Shown here: piece by piece, positions 12,201 to 25,315 of the stretch | How the letters are laid out: every line of letters begins with the position of its first letter | Numbering within the stretch: position 1 is the stretch's first letter | Assembly (NCBI GenBank): GCA_023375675.1 | Contig: JALQBC010000013.1 | Coordinates: forward strand, 496,001 to 560,000 | Reading direction: 5' to 3' | DNA: 64,000 nt | Source: Cytospora piceicola | Taxonomy: Eukaryota > Ascomycota > Sordariomycetes > Diaporthales > Cytosporaceae | Position numbers and translations under genes: made by a program | Notes under the pieces: model-generated | The model's database searches: none | What the model saw: only the letters and a program-made list of their open reading frames with translations | What the model was told of the DNA's origin: nothing

Positions 12201-15200
12201 TTCGTTAGCAGACTTTTATTCGGAAAATATATCGAGCAGATTAAGACTCGGGTAGTAAGGTAGTAGGCTATAGTAATCGGATTTTTTAGCTACCGAAATT
12301 AGAATACTTATAACTATTATATTAAAGTTTTCAGTATTTTTTATATAAAATATAAAGATAAAAACAGAAATTTAGTTTAATTATACGTTAACTATCTTTT
12401 CTTTAAGTATCTTTTTTATTTTAGTATTTACTTTAAAGCTTACGTTAATTATATTTTTAAAGTTATTATTATTAATTACAACTTTAACTAAATAAGCCTG
12501 ATTAACTAATTTAACAGTAAAGTATATAAGGTTATTTAATATAACTTAGCTATAGCTTAATTATTTTTTATAAATTTTAAAGAGCGTAAGATTAAAAATA
12601 AAGTAATTATACCGGTTAATATTACTAAAGAGAAACGGTTTTATCGCGAGTAATAACTTACTATACTAACAGCTGTTCGAAAAGAACTAGATTTATAAAG
12701 GGGATATAAGAATAAAGTTAATTATAAAGGTGTAAATCCGGCGGATAAATAGGTAAATGAATTTTCGTATAAAAGTAAATAAGATTTTTAATACCGAAAT
12801 CGATATTTTTTCTTAAAAACTAAGAATTAAAACTATAAGTAGCTTTCCCTTTTTTAATAGCTATACCTATAATATAAGGCTATTTAAATAAATGTAATAT
12901 AAATAAAATAAAAACTAAAAGAAATAAAATAAAAATAAAAAAGAAACTAAAAATAACAGAAGGACGGTAATAAAATAAAATATTAATAGTAGAAAACTAT
13001 ATTTAAACAGTCTTATAATAAAAAGGCGATAGTTTATAAATAGTAAGCGGATTAACTAAATATTTCTAAATAGTAAAAACTAAAAGAAAAAGGAATAAAA
13101 TAAGAATTAGTAATATTAAGGAAGTAAAGGTTTATAATAAATATCTTATAAAAGAGATATAAGGAAATTATTATCTTTAATTCAACGTGTTAAGATTTAA
13201 ATAAACTAATTATTTTATTTAGCTTTTCTTTACTCGGATATTTCTTTTATTATTGCCTAGGTTTAAAGTCGAGAATTAAAGATAGTTATTTCGTTTAGAT
13301 TATCGAAGTTGTTTAAATTATCTTTCTTTTTTATATCGGAAACTATAAAGATTAAAATCTTTAAAAGATTTTAGAATTAACTAAGATTAAGTAAAGTAAG
13401 AATATTAAGTTTTAAAACTTAAAATATATCGGTTATAAATACTTTATTTTAATAAACTTTTAAAGGTTTTTTAATAACTTTATAGATAAAAGGTAAGGAA
13501 ACTAATAAAAGCTTATTATTTAAAGAAAGAACTTATTTATTTTTATTTTAATTTTATAATATTAAAGTCTTTAGTTTTTAAAAACCTTAAATATTTTAAA
13601 TAAACTTTTTAATATTTCTAATAAAGAATATACTTTTAAAGAAGATCTCGTTAGTTATCCGAAGTTAATAAACGTACTTAAGTAAAACTTAATTAATAAT
13701 AAATAGTTTTTTCTACCGGTAAGTAATTTTAATAGTTTTTAAATAAAATATTTTTCTTATATAGTTATAAACTAAAATTATATTACCTTTTTAAAGCCGG
13801 CTTTTTTTAATTAAACTTCGAAAGTTTACTTTATTAGTTACTTTTTATCGATATAATGTTACTGCTTTAATAACGGTTTAAATATTTACTCTTTAGTTAG
13901 CTATAGATTAAATTCTTACTTTAAAGGCTTTTTAACTGTTTTAATTAAGCTTTTATAAAGTAATCTTTTATATAGGAATTTCGGTTTTTAAAAGGATTAA
14001 TAGTTCTTATTTAAAAATAAGGTAGAAAGGTATAAAACTATAAGAATAGCAGATTAAAGTATAATTAGTAAAGATTACGATTTTAAGGTATTACTATTAT
14101 AATATTTGCCTGTTTACTATTTTAGTTAAAGCGTTAATAATAAAGTAATATCTTCTTTTAACGATTTTTTAAGCCGAAGGATTATAAAGCGAAACTTAAA
14201 CGAAAAAGATACTAAGTTATTTAATAATAGCTTTAAACTCTCTTTTATTCTTTAATCTTTCGTCGATATTAATAAATAATAGATATCTGTAAATAAGAAT
14301 AATATTCTTTTAAAAGAACCTTTTTATTATTAATAAATCCGATTTCTTTATCGGTTTAATAATTACGTATTCTGTTAAATTATATCGGGCTTTAACGAGA
14401 AATTAATAGCTTTAATTATTAAGTATATATTAAATATTAATTTTAATTTTTTTAAATAGCTATTCGGGGACTATAAGATAAATACTTTCGCTTTAAAGTT
14501 TCGGATTATACTTATTATACTTAAGATAAGTTTAAATAGCTTCGGTAATATTTAACTAAAGCTATTTTTAAAAATATAGTTTTTTAAGCTTAGCGAACGT
14601 TATATTATAGCTTTTATATCCGAATTTCTTATAATAATCTCAAAGGATTTTCTGCTAAAGGTTAGGATTATTAATAATATACCGGCGTAAAAGCTTTTTC
14701 TCCTTTTATTTTTAAAAGGTATAATTAATTATTTAATATTTTAACGTTTTATTTTTAAATTATTTAGCGGCTTATCTTTATATCTTTTAAAGAATAATAC
14801 CGATAGTAAGGAATTTTATATACTATAAAGATTTATCGGACTAGAATAACTTTAGGTTTAAGATTTCTTTTATTAATATTATATTAATTTAAGTATTATA
14901 TTAATTATTAAGGTTTTTTTCCGGATTTTTAGTTAAGGCTTTAAAAATTAATAGTTAAAAAAGTATATTAACGATAAAATTCTTTATTTTAAGAATATAC
15001 TTAATAATAAAGTTGAAGATTTTAATAACAGCAATTTAACAACTTATTAAAGCGTTTAAAATATCTAATATCTCTTTATTAATTTAATTAATAAGAACTT
15101 ATATATCTATTTTTAAAATAAAATAATATCTAAAAAGATATTAACGAAGTTATTAAAAAATATAAAAGGCTGCCTGATACTTTTTTTTCGTAGTATTATA

Positions 15201-15249
15201 CTTTTATTTAACTTAAGTTTAAAAACTACTTTCGAAATAAACTAGTCTT

Positions 15250-17420
15250 CGATAACTTTTAACTTTTTATATTAAAATAGCTTTTTACTTAACTAAACTA
15301 ATATCGATTATTAAAATAATAGCTTCGGTACTAGATAAGTAATTAATTTCGATAATAACCGGTTTATTAACTAACGTGTTAATTAATTCCTTTATAGTAA
15401 TTTATTAAGCTTTTTCTTATCGGAATAAAACGTTTTTCTTTATTAAGTTATAAAGTAGTCGAGTAATAATAACGAAGTTTTAAATTTAATAGTTATAATA
15501 AACGACTATTCTTAAAAATAATCGGAGGTTTTTAAAATTATTATAAACTATTTAGCCTTTAATTTTTTAAATCTTTTTTAGTTAAAAAGAACGCCCGATT
15601 AATCTATATATATAACCGATAATATCTATTTACTTTCGATACTATTTAGATTTAATACTTAAAATCGTTACTTTTATTAACTTAGTATTAAAAAAGACTT
15701 AATTAAGGTTATAAATATATTTTATAATATAATAGCAGATACTTAAAAGCTTTTTTAATATTTTATCTGAATAGGTTAACTTCGGACCTTTAATAGCAAT
15801 ATCGTTAAAAAAAGCTTAATAAATATAAAGAATTAAGTTATATAATAATTAAACTATAATTTTTATAAATTAAGTAATAGAGTTTATTACCTTTATTAGT
15901 AAGGTATATATTTAAAAAAAACTTAAAAAAAGTAGTAAAAGTTATTATATTCCGACTATTTAAATAAAGCTTAACTTAATTATATTTAAAAAAGAAGTCG
16001 AAAAAAAATAAAATCTTATATATTATAAATTCTTTAAAGAATTAATTAGCCGTTAACGATATAAAAATGTTTTTAATTGTAAACGTATTATACTTTTAAG
16101 TATTATTAATAAAATAAAAGCTATTATTTTTCTTTTAAATTAAAAACTAACGATTATAGTATAAACTATAACTATTTTCGATAATCTGTTTTTTTAAACG
16201 TTTTTTAAATAGCTTTAAAGTTTTTAACTTAAAAGTATAAAAGATTAGGATATTCTTTAACTAAAAAACGTTATAAAAAACGGTTTGAATAACTTAAAAA
16301 AAGATAACTTTCTTAATAATTTTTTTAATTTTAAACTAGTTTTATATTAAACTCTTTTCCCGGTTAATTAATATATACCGGAATATCTTTATTTTAACCG
16401 GATTAAGATTATTATAATTAGTTTTTAATATCTTTTTTTATCTTTTCTTTATTAATCGGCTTTTAAGCTTAATATCCGAAAACTTCGGTTAGATTTAAGA
16501 GTTATATTTACTAAATAGTAATTTAGCTTAATTAGCTTTAACCGTTTTAACTTTTTTTACTTTTTATATCAGATCTTCTTTTAAAACGAAGCTATCCGGT
16601 TTTAAATTATTAACCGGCTTAACTTTAAAAGTAACTCTTTTATAAAGAGTATTAACTATCTTTACTATCTTTTTAACAGCTTAACGTATTTATTTTTAAA
16701 GAGAAGGTAAATTAAAACCTTTTTTTATAGTTTTTTAGTTTATTATTTATACTAATTATAAAAATAACAGTAGTTTTCTTTTTATTAAATAAAAAGGTAT
16801 ATATTTATAAGTTCTGTTTTAACTACCTTTAATACTATTAAAACAAATATAGGTATATCTTTATCGGATAAGGAAAAAATAAGAATATTACTTAATTCGA
16901 GTTAGTTAGAAACTTAAATAAAGACGTTTTTATTACTAATAGCGTTACGCCTTTTAGAAATATAATTATTAAGCTTTAGTTTTTTTTAAACTTACTTTCC
17001 GAATAAAAGTTAACTTAAATAAGAGTTTTAAGCTTACTTTTTACTATAGTAACTAGTTTAATACTACTAAAACGAAAATTAGCTTTAAGTAAGTTATTAG
17101 ATAAATATTCGAAAGTAAGCTTTATTTAAAAGATAAATAGTATTTCGAAAAGAATATTATAGTTTATTTTCGTAATTTTATCCTTTACTATATAAAAGAT
17201 AACTTACTTATAATAACCTTCGATTTAAACTAAAGTTTTAAAAACGTTTAAAAAGTTAATCTTTTCTTTATTATACGTTCGAAAACCGATATCGGTTTAA
17301 ATAACTAAAAGTTTATATTTATTATAAATACTTACTTTTAAAAGATTAAGTTCGGCTTTAGTATTAAGTATTAATAGCTAAATATTACTACTTTTAAATC
17401 TAATTCGGATAGTAAAGTAA
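15250..17420 (-). pseudogene. Protease, reverse transcriptase and RNase H remnants of the gypsy polyprotein
   Basis: The minus-strand translation near 17375-17270 reads a retroviral-type aspartic protease tail: LNLLKVSIYNKYKLLVIQT then DIGFRTYN, corresponding to the 'AEVNLIS...LPV..TDIGIRTYNGE' region of gag-asp proteases. Near 15815-15790 the reading FFNDIAIKGPEV corresponds to the RT active site F/YLDDI-x-KGP with one Asp changed to Asn by RIP. From 15620 to 15300 the reading FL-IVVYY-NY--NFVIITRPLY matches the RT-to-RNase H junction (GYYR-WI-NFS-IARPLY-L), followed by VLFRWEE-like and an RNase H start. Stops occur only where CAA, CAG or TGG would be expected. Inactive. Gag should lie at about 17.5-20.7 kb and integrase below 15 kb, but I could not place them firmly. 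Confidence 0.7.
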
Positions 17421-20400
17421 TAAACCGAAGTAATACTTTTTTAAAGTCTTTTAATATAAGTATTTATATTAGTAATTCTTTAATAAAGATATACTTTAAT
17501 TATACTAATTTAAGTATTAAAAACTTTTTAGTTTTTAAAGAAAAACTTAATTAAGTCGAAACTAAACTAGTTTTATTATAAAGACTTATTTTTTTATCGA
17601 ACTACTATTACGTTTAAAACTCTAGGTTAATTATTTACTTTATCGTTTAAGTTTTAGCTCTTTTTATAATTAAAATAAATAATCTTTATTCTACTATTTT
17701 AAAGTATTTAAATATAATAAATAATATTATTTTTAAAGTTAAGGCGTATTTAAAGGATTTTATTTTAAATATATCCTTTAAAAGTATAAAAAAACCGATT
17801 AACTAATATTTTTTTAAAGTTTAAGATAACGTTTTGTACTTCTGTTTATAGGTTTTTTTTTAAAAGCAGCTAATTAATATTATTCTCTTTGGCTTTTTTT
17901 TTAGCTTAGTCTTTAAATATCGGAATACTTCGAGTAACGGTTTTTAAAACTTTATTTTCGACTTAAGTAGTTTTTCGCTTTTTAATAACGCTATTATTAA
18001 CTTAAGCTTAATTATTAGCGTTAAAAGTTTTTCTTTACTTTTTAATATTAGAAATCGTTATCGGAAAGACGGTAATAGTTAGCTTTTTAAGCGATATATA
18101 TCCGGAAAATATATTTAAAATACTATTTTAATTAATAACCGCTTAAATCGACCCGATATTTATATTATCGCTATTAAAGTTATTTATAGGATTATAAAGC
18201 AGTTTACCGATAATATACTTAAAATTACCTTAAAATTAGGGTTTACGTTTAATTAAAATTCTATATTTTTTAACTATAAGTATTTAGTTTTAATTATCTT
18301 AAGCCCGAAGCTTTAAAGTTATTAAAACGACTTAAAAAGCTTTTACTTCTTTTTTATTATAGTATTAGCTAATTAAATCCGCTTAAACTAGCTTTCCTTT
18401 ATTTTTAAAAACCTTATCTTTTATTTTAATTATTTAAAGTATTCGTTTTAAATCTAAACAGAAGAGAATATCTTTTCTTTTTAACTTTTTAAGTAAAAAG
18501 TATCGATTAACGTTATAGTTATTCCGTTTATACCTATAGTAAAGTTTTTTAATTTTATCTTTCTTAAACTAGTTAACTTTCGTTTCGTAATAATAAACGT
18601 AAGTAATAAGGTTTTACTTATTAATATATTCTTTATTAGCTATATATTTAGTAATATTATTAAAGTTAGTCGAGAAAGTAAGATTTTAAATTTAGTCTTT
18701 TAGTAAAATACTTTTAAGTAATTAGCGATAATTATATAATCGGGCTTTAACCTTTTTATATACTTAGTTTCGGATATTATTAATGTTTTATTAAAAACAG
18801 GAGTTTTTTTAACTAATTTCCTTTTAAAGGTTTATATTATTAATCTTTAAGTTATTTAGTTATTTAAGAAGATCTTTATACTAATCGTCAGATATAACTA
18901 AAAGACTAATACCGGTTTATAGATTTAGGTTTTACTTATTAAAGATTTTAAAGACTACGGCTTAAGTATAGAATTAAGTAGCCTTATTTTAAAGAGTAAA
19001 ATCTTTAAAAAAGAAAGCCGGCGTAGAATCCGGTTAATAAGTTTATAGAGTTACTACCGGGAAGATAAAATCTTGTCTTTTCCGGTTATTATAAACATTA
19101 CGTTTAAATATCTTTTTATTACGCTTTTCTTTATATTAAACGATTAAATAAAGCTTTAAAAGATTATTTATTAAATAAGGCTAAAACTAGCCTTTTAAAG
19201 AATTTTCTGTAACTTTAAGCTTAATATATAACCTTTTAATTTAAAAAGTAAAGAGTTTATTTTAAAACTCTATTTAAGTCTAATAATCTCGCTTTCCGGC
19301 TTTTATAAAGAGTTAATTATACTTTAAGATAGCGAAGTAAAGTAACTTTAAAGAGTTAATAATATAAATAAAGATAAAAGCTCTTTTTTCTTAATTTAAG
19401 GTATAAAGCTACTAGTAATTATAACATTTATACGCTTACTTTAATCGTTTTTCTTAATTAGCTTAAGTTTAAACGCTTAATATTTATATTATAAAGTTTA
19501 TTACTATTTTTAGTTTTATAACTATTATCTTTAAGATCTTTAAAGTATATTAATTAGAGATTTTTAAAATCGAACGAATAATATTATAACGTTTAAAATA
19601 ATCGGTAATATTAATATCGTCGAAAGGTTTAAAACTAAAAGCTTAAATCTTTTCGACCGGTAAGATATTAATAAACAGGCTTAGATATTATATTAGTAAA
19701 AGAGTTAAAAGGGGATACGCCGGTATTTAAGGTTAATTAAAAGGTATAAAGGTTTTACTAATCTTCTTTTTCGAAGGAGTAGAAAAAGTTAGCTAATTTT
19801 TCGTCGATATTTTCTTTTTCTGTTTTTTATTCGGATAATTTAGTTTTTTTTATCTTTTTCCTTTCGATATTCTTTTCGGCTTATTTCTAATCTTTATCTC
19901 TTTGTTAATCGTTTAATTAAACCTATCGATACAGTTAACTTTACTATATAATATTAGATTATTATTTAAAACGGATAAAGATATTTAATATATTATAACT
20001 GTAAACTCGGAGGAAGAGGATAAAATAAAAGAATATACTAAACCTTTTTTTCTGTCGGTAAAGTATTAAATAAAACCCGGGGATATTTAATTAATTTTAA
20101 GTTTACCGGAAAAGGTATTTAATATAAGTCTAAGATAATAGTAATAAAGATAGATAAACGTTAGTTACCTTAATATTTATCGGAATAAGAAAAACACTTT
20201 AAATAAAATATTTTAAAAAGTAGAATATAAAACAGATTTAATTAATACTATTACTAGACGGTATAACTATTATAATAATCCTTTTCCTCTTTAAGCTTTT
20301 TAAAGAACTTATTTCTTTTATTAGTTAACTGTTTAGCTATTTATATATAATATTTTTTAAGTCTTTTAAGAAGGAAATATCTTAAAACTTAGATTTTTAA

Positions 20401-20821
20401 TTTAATTAGTACGATACTAGTAAACTATAAAGTTATATTCGACTATAAGGATTTATTTCCTTTCTATATTTCTTTGTTTTAAATAAGTGTTTAGTTTAAT
20501 AACAGGTAAAAAAACCTTCTTTTTCGTAGGTTTATTTTTATAACGTTATCGATTTATCGTATATTATAGTAAAAGTAAAATTAATCGGTAAAATTCGGTA
20601 TTAAACGTCGCGGCTTAAGTATTTACTTTATTTCCTTTAGTCTGTATCTTTAATATTTAGCGGTTATAAACTTCAGTTCCGGTAAGTCTTATACTTAAAC
20701 AGTTTAAAGGTATATATTTTTAAACGTCGATATATTCTTTAAAATATCTTTAGTCTAATTAAATTAAAGAATTTAAAAAAGCCGAGGAAACTTATATTCG
20801 ATTTATAAAGCAGATACTAAA

Positions 20822-21125
20822 TATCGTAAAAGCAAGTAACCTTTATAAAAAACTAAAAGCTACCGGCCTTACTATGTTAAGGTTAATTAAGAGTAAGCCC
20901 GAAGGCTTATACTTTCGAATAACCGTCGGCTACAGAAATAAAGGTAAAAAGACAAAAGGGATAATGTTTAAGTCTAATTACGTCGGGATAAGTATAGGTA
21001 GTAAAAACCTCGTTATATATTATTCTTATTTAAGTAAAAAAAGTAATTAAAATAAGCGTTCGAGATACCTTTTAAAAGACACCGACGTAGGGTTAGTAGG
21101 TTTAGTACTACTAGCTACCGTGTTA
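20822..21125 (-). repeat. 5' LTR of the 12.2-kb gypsy element
   Basis: 304 bp, paired with 8949-9252. Immediately inside it on the minus strand lies the putative primer-binding site. Differences from the other LTR are almost all C/T or G/A. Confidence 0.9.
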
Positions 21126-21129
21126 CTAT

Positions 21130-21515
21130 TCTAGCTATTAAAAGCCGTCTTAGAAAAAGACTAATCGTTATCGTTACTTAAGCCTTTACTTTAGTTATCT
21201 TTATAGCTATTTTTATAACTATCTTTTATACTTAAGCCGCTTTAGAAATTACTTAAGGTTATAGCTACCTTATTTATATTTTTTATAGTATAAGCTATTA
21301 CTATAGTAGTAGCCTTAACCTTATTACTAACTATTTTTAATAATACTTTCGACTTCTTTTTTATAGTCTTTAGTTTAAACGTAGTTTTCTACTTTATTAT
21401 ACGTTATATAATAGCAGTAGTATAGCGCCCTTTAGCTACCGCTACCGCTTTAGTTATAAGCTTTCTAGTATATAGCGGTATTATAATAGGTTTATATAAA
21501 ACTATAAGTAAAGCT
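21130..21515. other. Fragment of the TIR element between two nested retroelements
   Basis: This was contiguous with 8948 before the 12.2-kb insertion and with 30611 before the chromovirus insertion. In reverse it gives a mostly open, acidic frame interrupted by RIP-type stops. No family recognised. Confidence 0.45.
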
Positions 21516-21720
21516 TGTTACAGGCTAGAGCCTACAAGGGCTTCGGCACACACAGGCCGAAGCCTACGCCACAACGCTATACCTACGCTATAACGCTTAA
21601 GAGCAGTATAATCTCTGTTCTACGCACTACTATAGTAACTACTTAGAATCTTCCTTTATAAAAGATTATAAATAGTAATAAGATCCTTTTCTATAACTAC
21701 TTAAAAGCTAGCCTTTTATA
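21516..21720 (+). repeat. 5' LTR of the chromovirus
   Basis: 205 bp starting TGTTACAGGCTAGAGCC, paired with 30401-30605. This LTR keeps patches of near-normal composition (for example CACACACAGGCCGAAGCC). Confidence 0.92.
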
Positions 21721-22899
21721 TATAATTTTCTATCTATTATAACAGGCGATAGTACTACTAAAGAGCAGTTATAGCTTAAAACGATATTAAATAAGTCCTT
21801 ACCCGAAATAAAGCAACTTACCTTTACGTTAGACTTCTTTTAACAGCTGTAAAGGTAGTAATTCGAAGCTTATAAACGAAACTACGTTAATAAACATAAC
21901 GAACTTATACGAGTTATTTTAAAACTATACGAAAATAGTAAGGTAAGCCGTTATAAACTATAAAAGCAGTTTATAAACGCTCTTTAAAAAGCTAAAGCGA
22001 AATAGGCTATTAATTAAATTTATACTTAGTTATAAGCTAGTAATACGTCGGCTATAGGAAAAGCGTTCTTCGATAAAAACCGAGTAAAACCTATTCCCGT
22101 ACTTAAAGAACTACTATTCTTAAGCCTATATAACGACTAAGGCTTAAGACGTAATAATATAAACCGAGACTTTTTAGCTAACGAAAAGTATAAGCCCTTT
22201 TCTTAGCCCGAAAAGTTTAATAGTAATCAGACACGTTACTTCCTATAGGAAGCGTAAATAAAATATAAACTCGATCGGGATATAGACTTTATTAGTAATA
22301 ACTACGATAAATACTACGCGATTTATAATCGCTTAAAAAGAGTAACGAAAAAGCTTATTAGCCTTTACTATACTACCGGTAAGCCTAATTAAGACTATAA
22401 CTTTATCGCTTTTATAACGTACTTTTATAGTTACTATTATAACGAAAATATACTAATATAAGTAAGATAAAAGTTGCTTAAAACTATATAAAGCGAAAAC
22501 TAAAAATTCTTTCCGTTTTATATAAACTAAAAATAAGTACTTTCCGAGTTAAAAGAAACCTTTTAGCTTAATAAAGCTAAGTTTATTATCTTTTCGAAAG
22601 CGATTAACAATAAGCTAAAAAGAGAACTTATACCTATAAATATACCGACCTACTATATAAAATAAATTAAAACTATACTTAAGATTATAGGAAATATAAA
22701 ACGTTTAAATTCGAAAAAAAAAAGTAGCTATTTAGCTACTTCTTATATAAGTATATTTAAATAATCGAGATAATAAACGTTAATAATAATATACTATGTT
22801 ACCGCCGATAAAAACGACGACATTATAATAACCGGCGTAAACGTTATAAGAGCCGGACAGAGTAAGAAGTAATAAGCGTATTAAATAAATAGCGAAAAG

Positions 22900-23270
22900 A
22901 TTTAATAACGTAAAGACGAAAACCTTTATTTACGTTATACCCGGTCCGACTATTATATAAACCGCTATTATCTACTACTAGCTATACCTCTTTTACGGAA
23001 TAACGTTTAAGCTATTACTACTCGAAAGGAAAGAGAAAAAGATAAAGACTTAATCGGCTTTTAAACGGAAAACGAGTAGCTTTTATATTTAGTTATATAT
23101 AAAAGCTAAAAAGTATTAAGTTCGAGCTAAAAGCTATAAAGCTATTTATAAACAGTTTTCTTTTTATAGTTAACTTACTATATAATTAAATTAAGTTTAT
23201 TAACGTATTAGTAGATACCGGCTATAAAAGCTACTTTATAGTTAATAATTAGCTTACTTATAACTTTTAC
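22900..23270 (+). pseudogene. Gag zinc knuckle and protease remnants
   Basis: At 22921-22972 the plus frame reads YLRYTRSDYYINRY, which is a CCHC zinc knuckle (C-x2-C-x4-H-x4-C, CLRCGRSDHYINRC-like) whose Cys and His codons have all become Tyr by C-to-T/G-to-A change. At 23196-23230 it reads FINVLVDTGYKSYFIV, the retroviral aspartic protease motif hydrophobic-DTG with the Asp intact. This is a direct view of RIP removing metal-binding residues. Confidence 0.75.
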
Positions 23271-23699
23271 CTTATACGTTTTCTTATCTCTTTTTATACC
23301 TTAAAATAAGTAGTAGGCTTTAAAACTATTACTTTTTTAAAAGTTATTTTAAAAATAACCTTTTTAAATATCGACTTTAATAAATATAAATACTATATCT
23401 AAGCCTATATTATTTTATATTTATACTATAATATTATCTTAAAAAAGCTATAAGCTGAAACAGAACGTATTACTTATACGGCTTATAAGTATTATATTAT
23501 AATCGGATAAATAAGTAACCTTAAAGTATAAGAATAAAGGTTTACTTTTATTTCGAAGTATATCGTTATAAACGTTAATACGTTTATCTTTAAAGCTAAA
23601 GTATAATAAAGTAAACGTTTATAAATAGTAACTATATAGCTTTTTACTATAACGCTTATAAATATTAATAAAGTACTTACTTTAAAGACCGAAATATAA

Positions 23700-24420
23700 G
23701 TTACCGACCGCTTTTTATAAAGGTTCGCTTACTTTACTAAACTTTTCGATAAAAATAAAAAAGATAAGCTTTTACCGTACTACTTAAAAGCTAACTATAA
23801 GATTTACTTTATCTTTAATATAAACGGTAAGCTAGTTAAAGCTTTATAAGGCTCTTTATACGGAATATTACGAAACGAGCTTTTAGTCTTTTATAAAATA
23901 CTTACCGAGCTATTCGATAAAGGCTATATATAAACGAGTAGCTTATTAATAAACGCGCCGGTTATCTTTATTAAAAAGCCCGGTAAAAGCGTTTATTTCT
24001 ATATAAACTATTATACCTTTAATACTATTACCCGAGCGGATCGATACCTTTTCCCTTTTATTAAAGAAATATTTATAAGTATCTTATAGGTAAAGTAATT
24101 TACTAAGCTCGATATTCGAGCGGCTTTTTATAAACTTTATATTAAAGAGGGGGATAAGTAGAAAACAGCTTTCTAAACTTAATTCGGCTTTTTCGAATAA
24201 TTAGTAATACCTTTTAGCCTATCCGGAATACTTATTACCTTTTAACGATATATTAACTTAATATTATATAAGTACTTCGATATTACTTGTTTAATATACC
24301 TTAATAATATACTTATTTACTTTAACAGAATACGCTAAAACTATAATACTAAAGTTAAACAGATCTTAAACGTTTTATAAACTATAAGTTTTAACTTAAA
24401 TATTTTTAAATATAAGTTCG
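23700..24420 (+). pseudogene. Chromovirus reverse transcriptase remnant
   Basis: The plus frame reads KPGKSVYFYINYYTFNTIT at about 23979-24035 (family: KPGGGLRFCVDYRALNAIT), then RADRYLFPFIKEIF. It continues with TKLDIRAAFYKLRIKEGDE at about 24102-24155 (TKLDIRAAFHRIRI-EGDEW) and IYLNNILIY at about 24293-24320 (YLDDILIYS active site with both Asp codons altered to Asn). The order and spacing match Ty3/gypsy RT. Inactive because of stops and loss of the catalytic aspartates. Confidence 0.88.
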
Positions 24421-24946
24421 GTATATAGAAAATAAAATATCTTAAGTTTATTATTAAAGCCGGGGTTAAAATTAAAATAAACTTAAAGAAACTACTTACT
24501 ATTAAAGACTAAAAAGCTTTAAGTATATTTAAAGGTATATATAGCTTTTTCGGCTTTACTAACGTCTACCGGTAGTTTATTAAAAATTATTTAAAAATTG
24601 CCGGCCTTTTTTTACTTTTTATAAAGAAAAAAACTCCCTTTTATTAAAAACCTAAGTAAAAAGCTTTTTTCGAATAGCTTAAGTATTACTTTATTACTAA
24701 ACTAGTTTTAACCTAATATAATTTAAACCTTTATATACTTTTTAAAGTAAATAGTTTTAAGTATTTTTTAAAAGGCTATTTATTTTAGTAAAGCTATAAT
24801 AAACTACTCTGCCCGGTAGTATATTACTTATAACGACTTACGTTTATAAAAGTAATTATAAAATTTATAATAAAGAACTTTTTACTATTATAAACTACTT
24901 AAACGTATAGAACGTTAAGCTTTATAATATAGCTTTTCTGTTTACT

Positions 24947-25132
24947 ATTTGGTGAAGCAGAATGGGGTATTGAAGTGTATTCATCGTAGGTCTGTCTGTT
25001 GTTGTTGTGTGTTAACTAACTAAAGGCCTTAAGGGCCTTGATGGCTAGGTTTTGGTGGGGCATTCTGCCAGGCGGTCAGGCTAGCCGGCAGGCAGCCGGC
25101 TAAAATGGCCTGCACCCTATTGCGCTGCAGCA
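24947..25132. other. Left junction of the 1996-bp LTR element in RNase H
   Basis: Joining 24949 to 26951, which leaves a single CTATT, restores a continuous chromoviral RNase H reading (LFTIYSDYKNLKYF). This shows that the small element landed in an already present chromovirus. The target duplication is 24945-24949 on the left and 26946-26950 on the right. Confidence 0.85.
24950..25132 (-). repeat. 3' LTR of the zinc-finger LTR element
   Basis: 183 bp, identical to 26763-26945. It contains the palindrome AAGGCCTTAAGGGCCTT. Confidence 0.95.
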
Positions 25133-25315
25133 AGTGCCGGGCACGTAAAAAGAGTGTGACGTCCTCGTCACAAGGTCATCAGTTCAACTGCTGTACACCT
25201 CCTTTTTTCCATTTCCGAACCAAATCTGTTCCCAGGCCAAATCGTTCATTTCCGATGAGTTTGATTGAATCAATCGAATCGATCAAATCATCTGGCTGGC
25301 AGCTGTCAACAGCTG

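Larger units (their letters stand above)
8949..21125 (-). mobile_element. RIP-mutated 12.2-kb Ty3/gypsy LTR retrotransposon (minus strand)
   Basis: It is bounded by 304-bp direct repeats (8949-9252 and 20822-21125) that differ almost only by transitions. CTAT is duplicated at the two flanks (8945-8948 and 21126-21129). On the minus strand the LTR starts TAACGCGG (from TGACGCGG) and ends ATAACA. Minus orientation is supported in three ways. After the 5' LTR comes TTTAGTATCTGC, a RIP-mutated TGGTATCTGC primer-binding site. Before the 3' LTR is a purine run, CTAAAAAAGGC. Protease and reverse transcriptase remnants also read on the minus strand. The 11.6-kb interior is unusually long for a fungal Ty3/gypsy element. 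All frames are broken by TAA/TAG stops. Confidence 0.85.
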
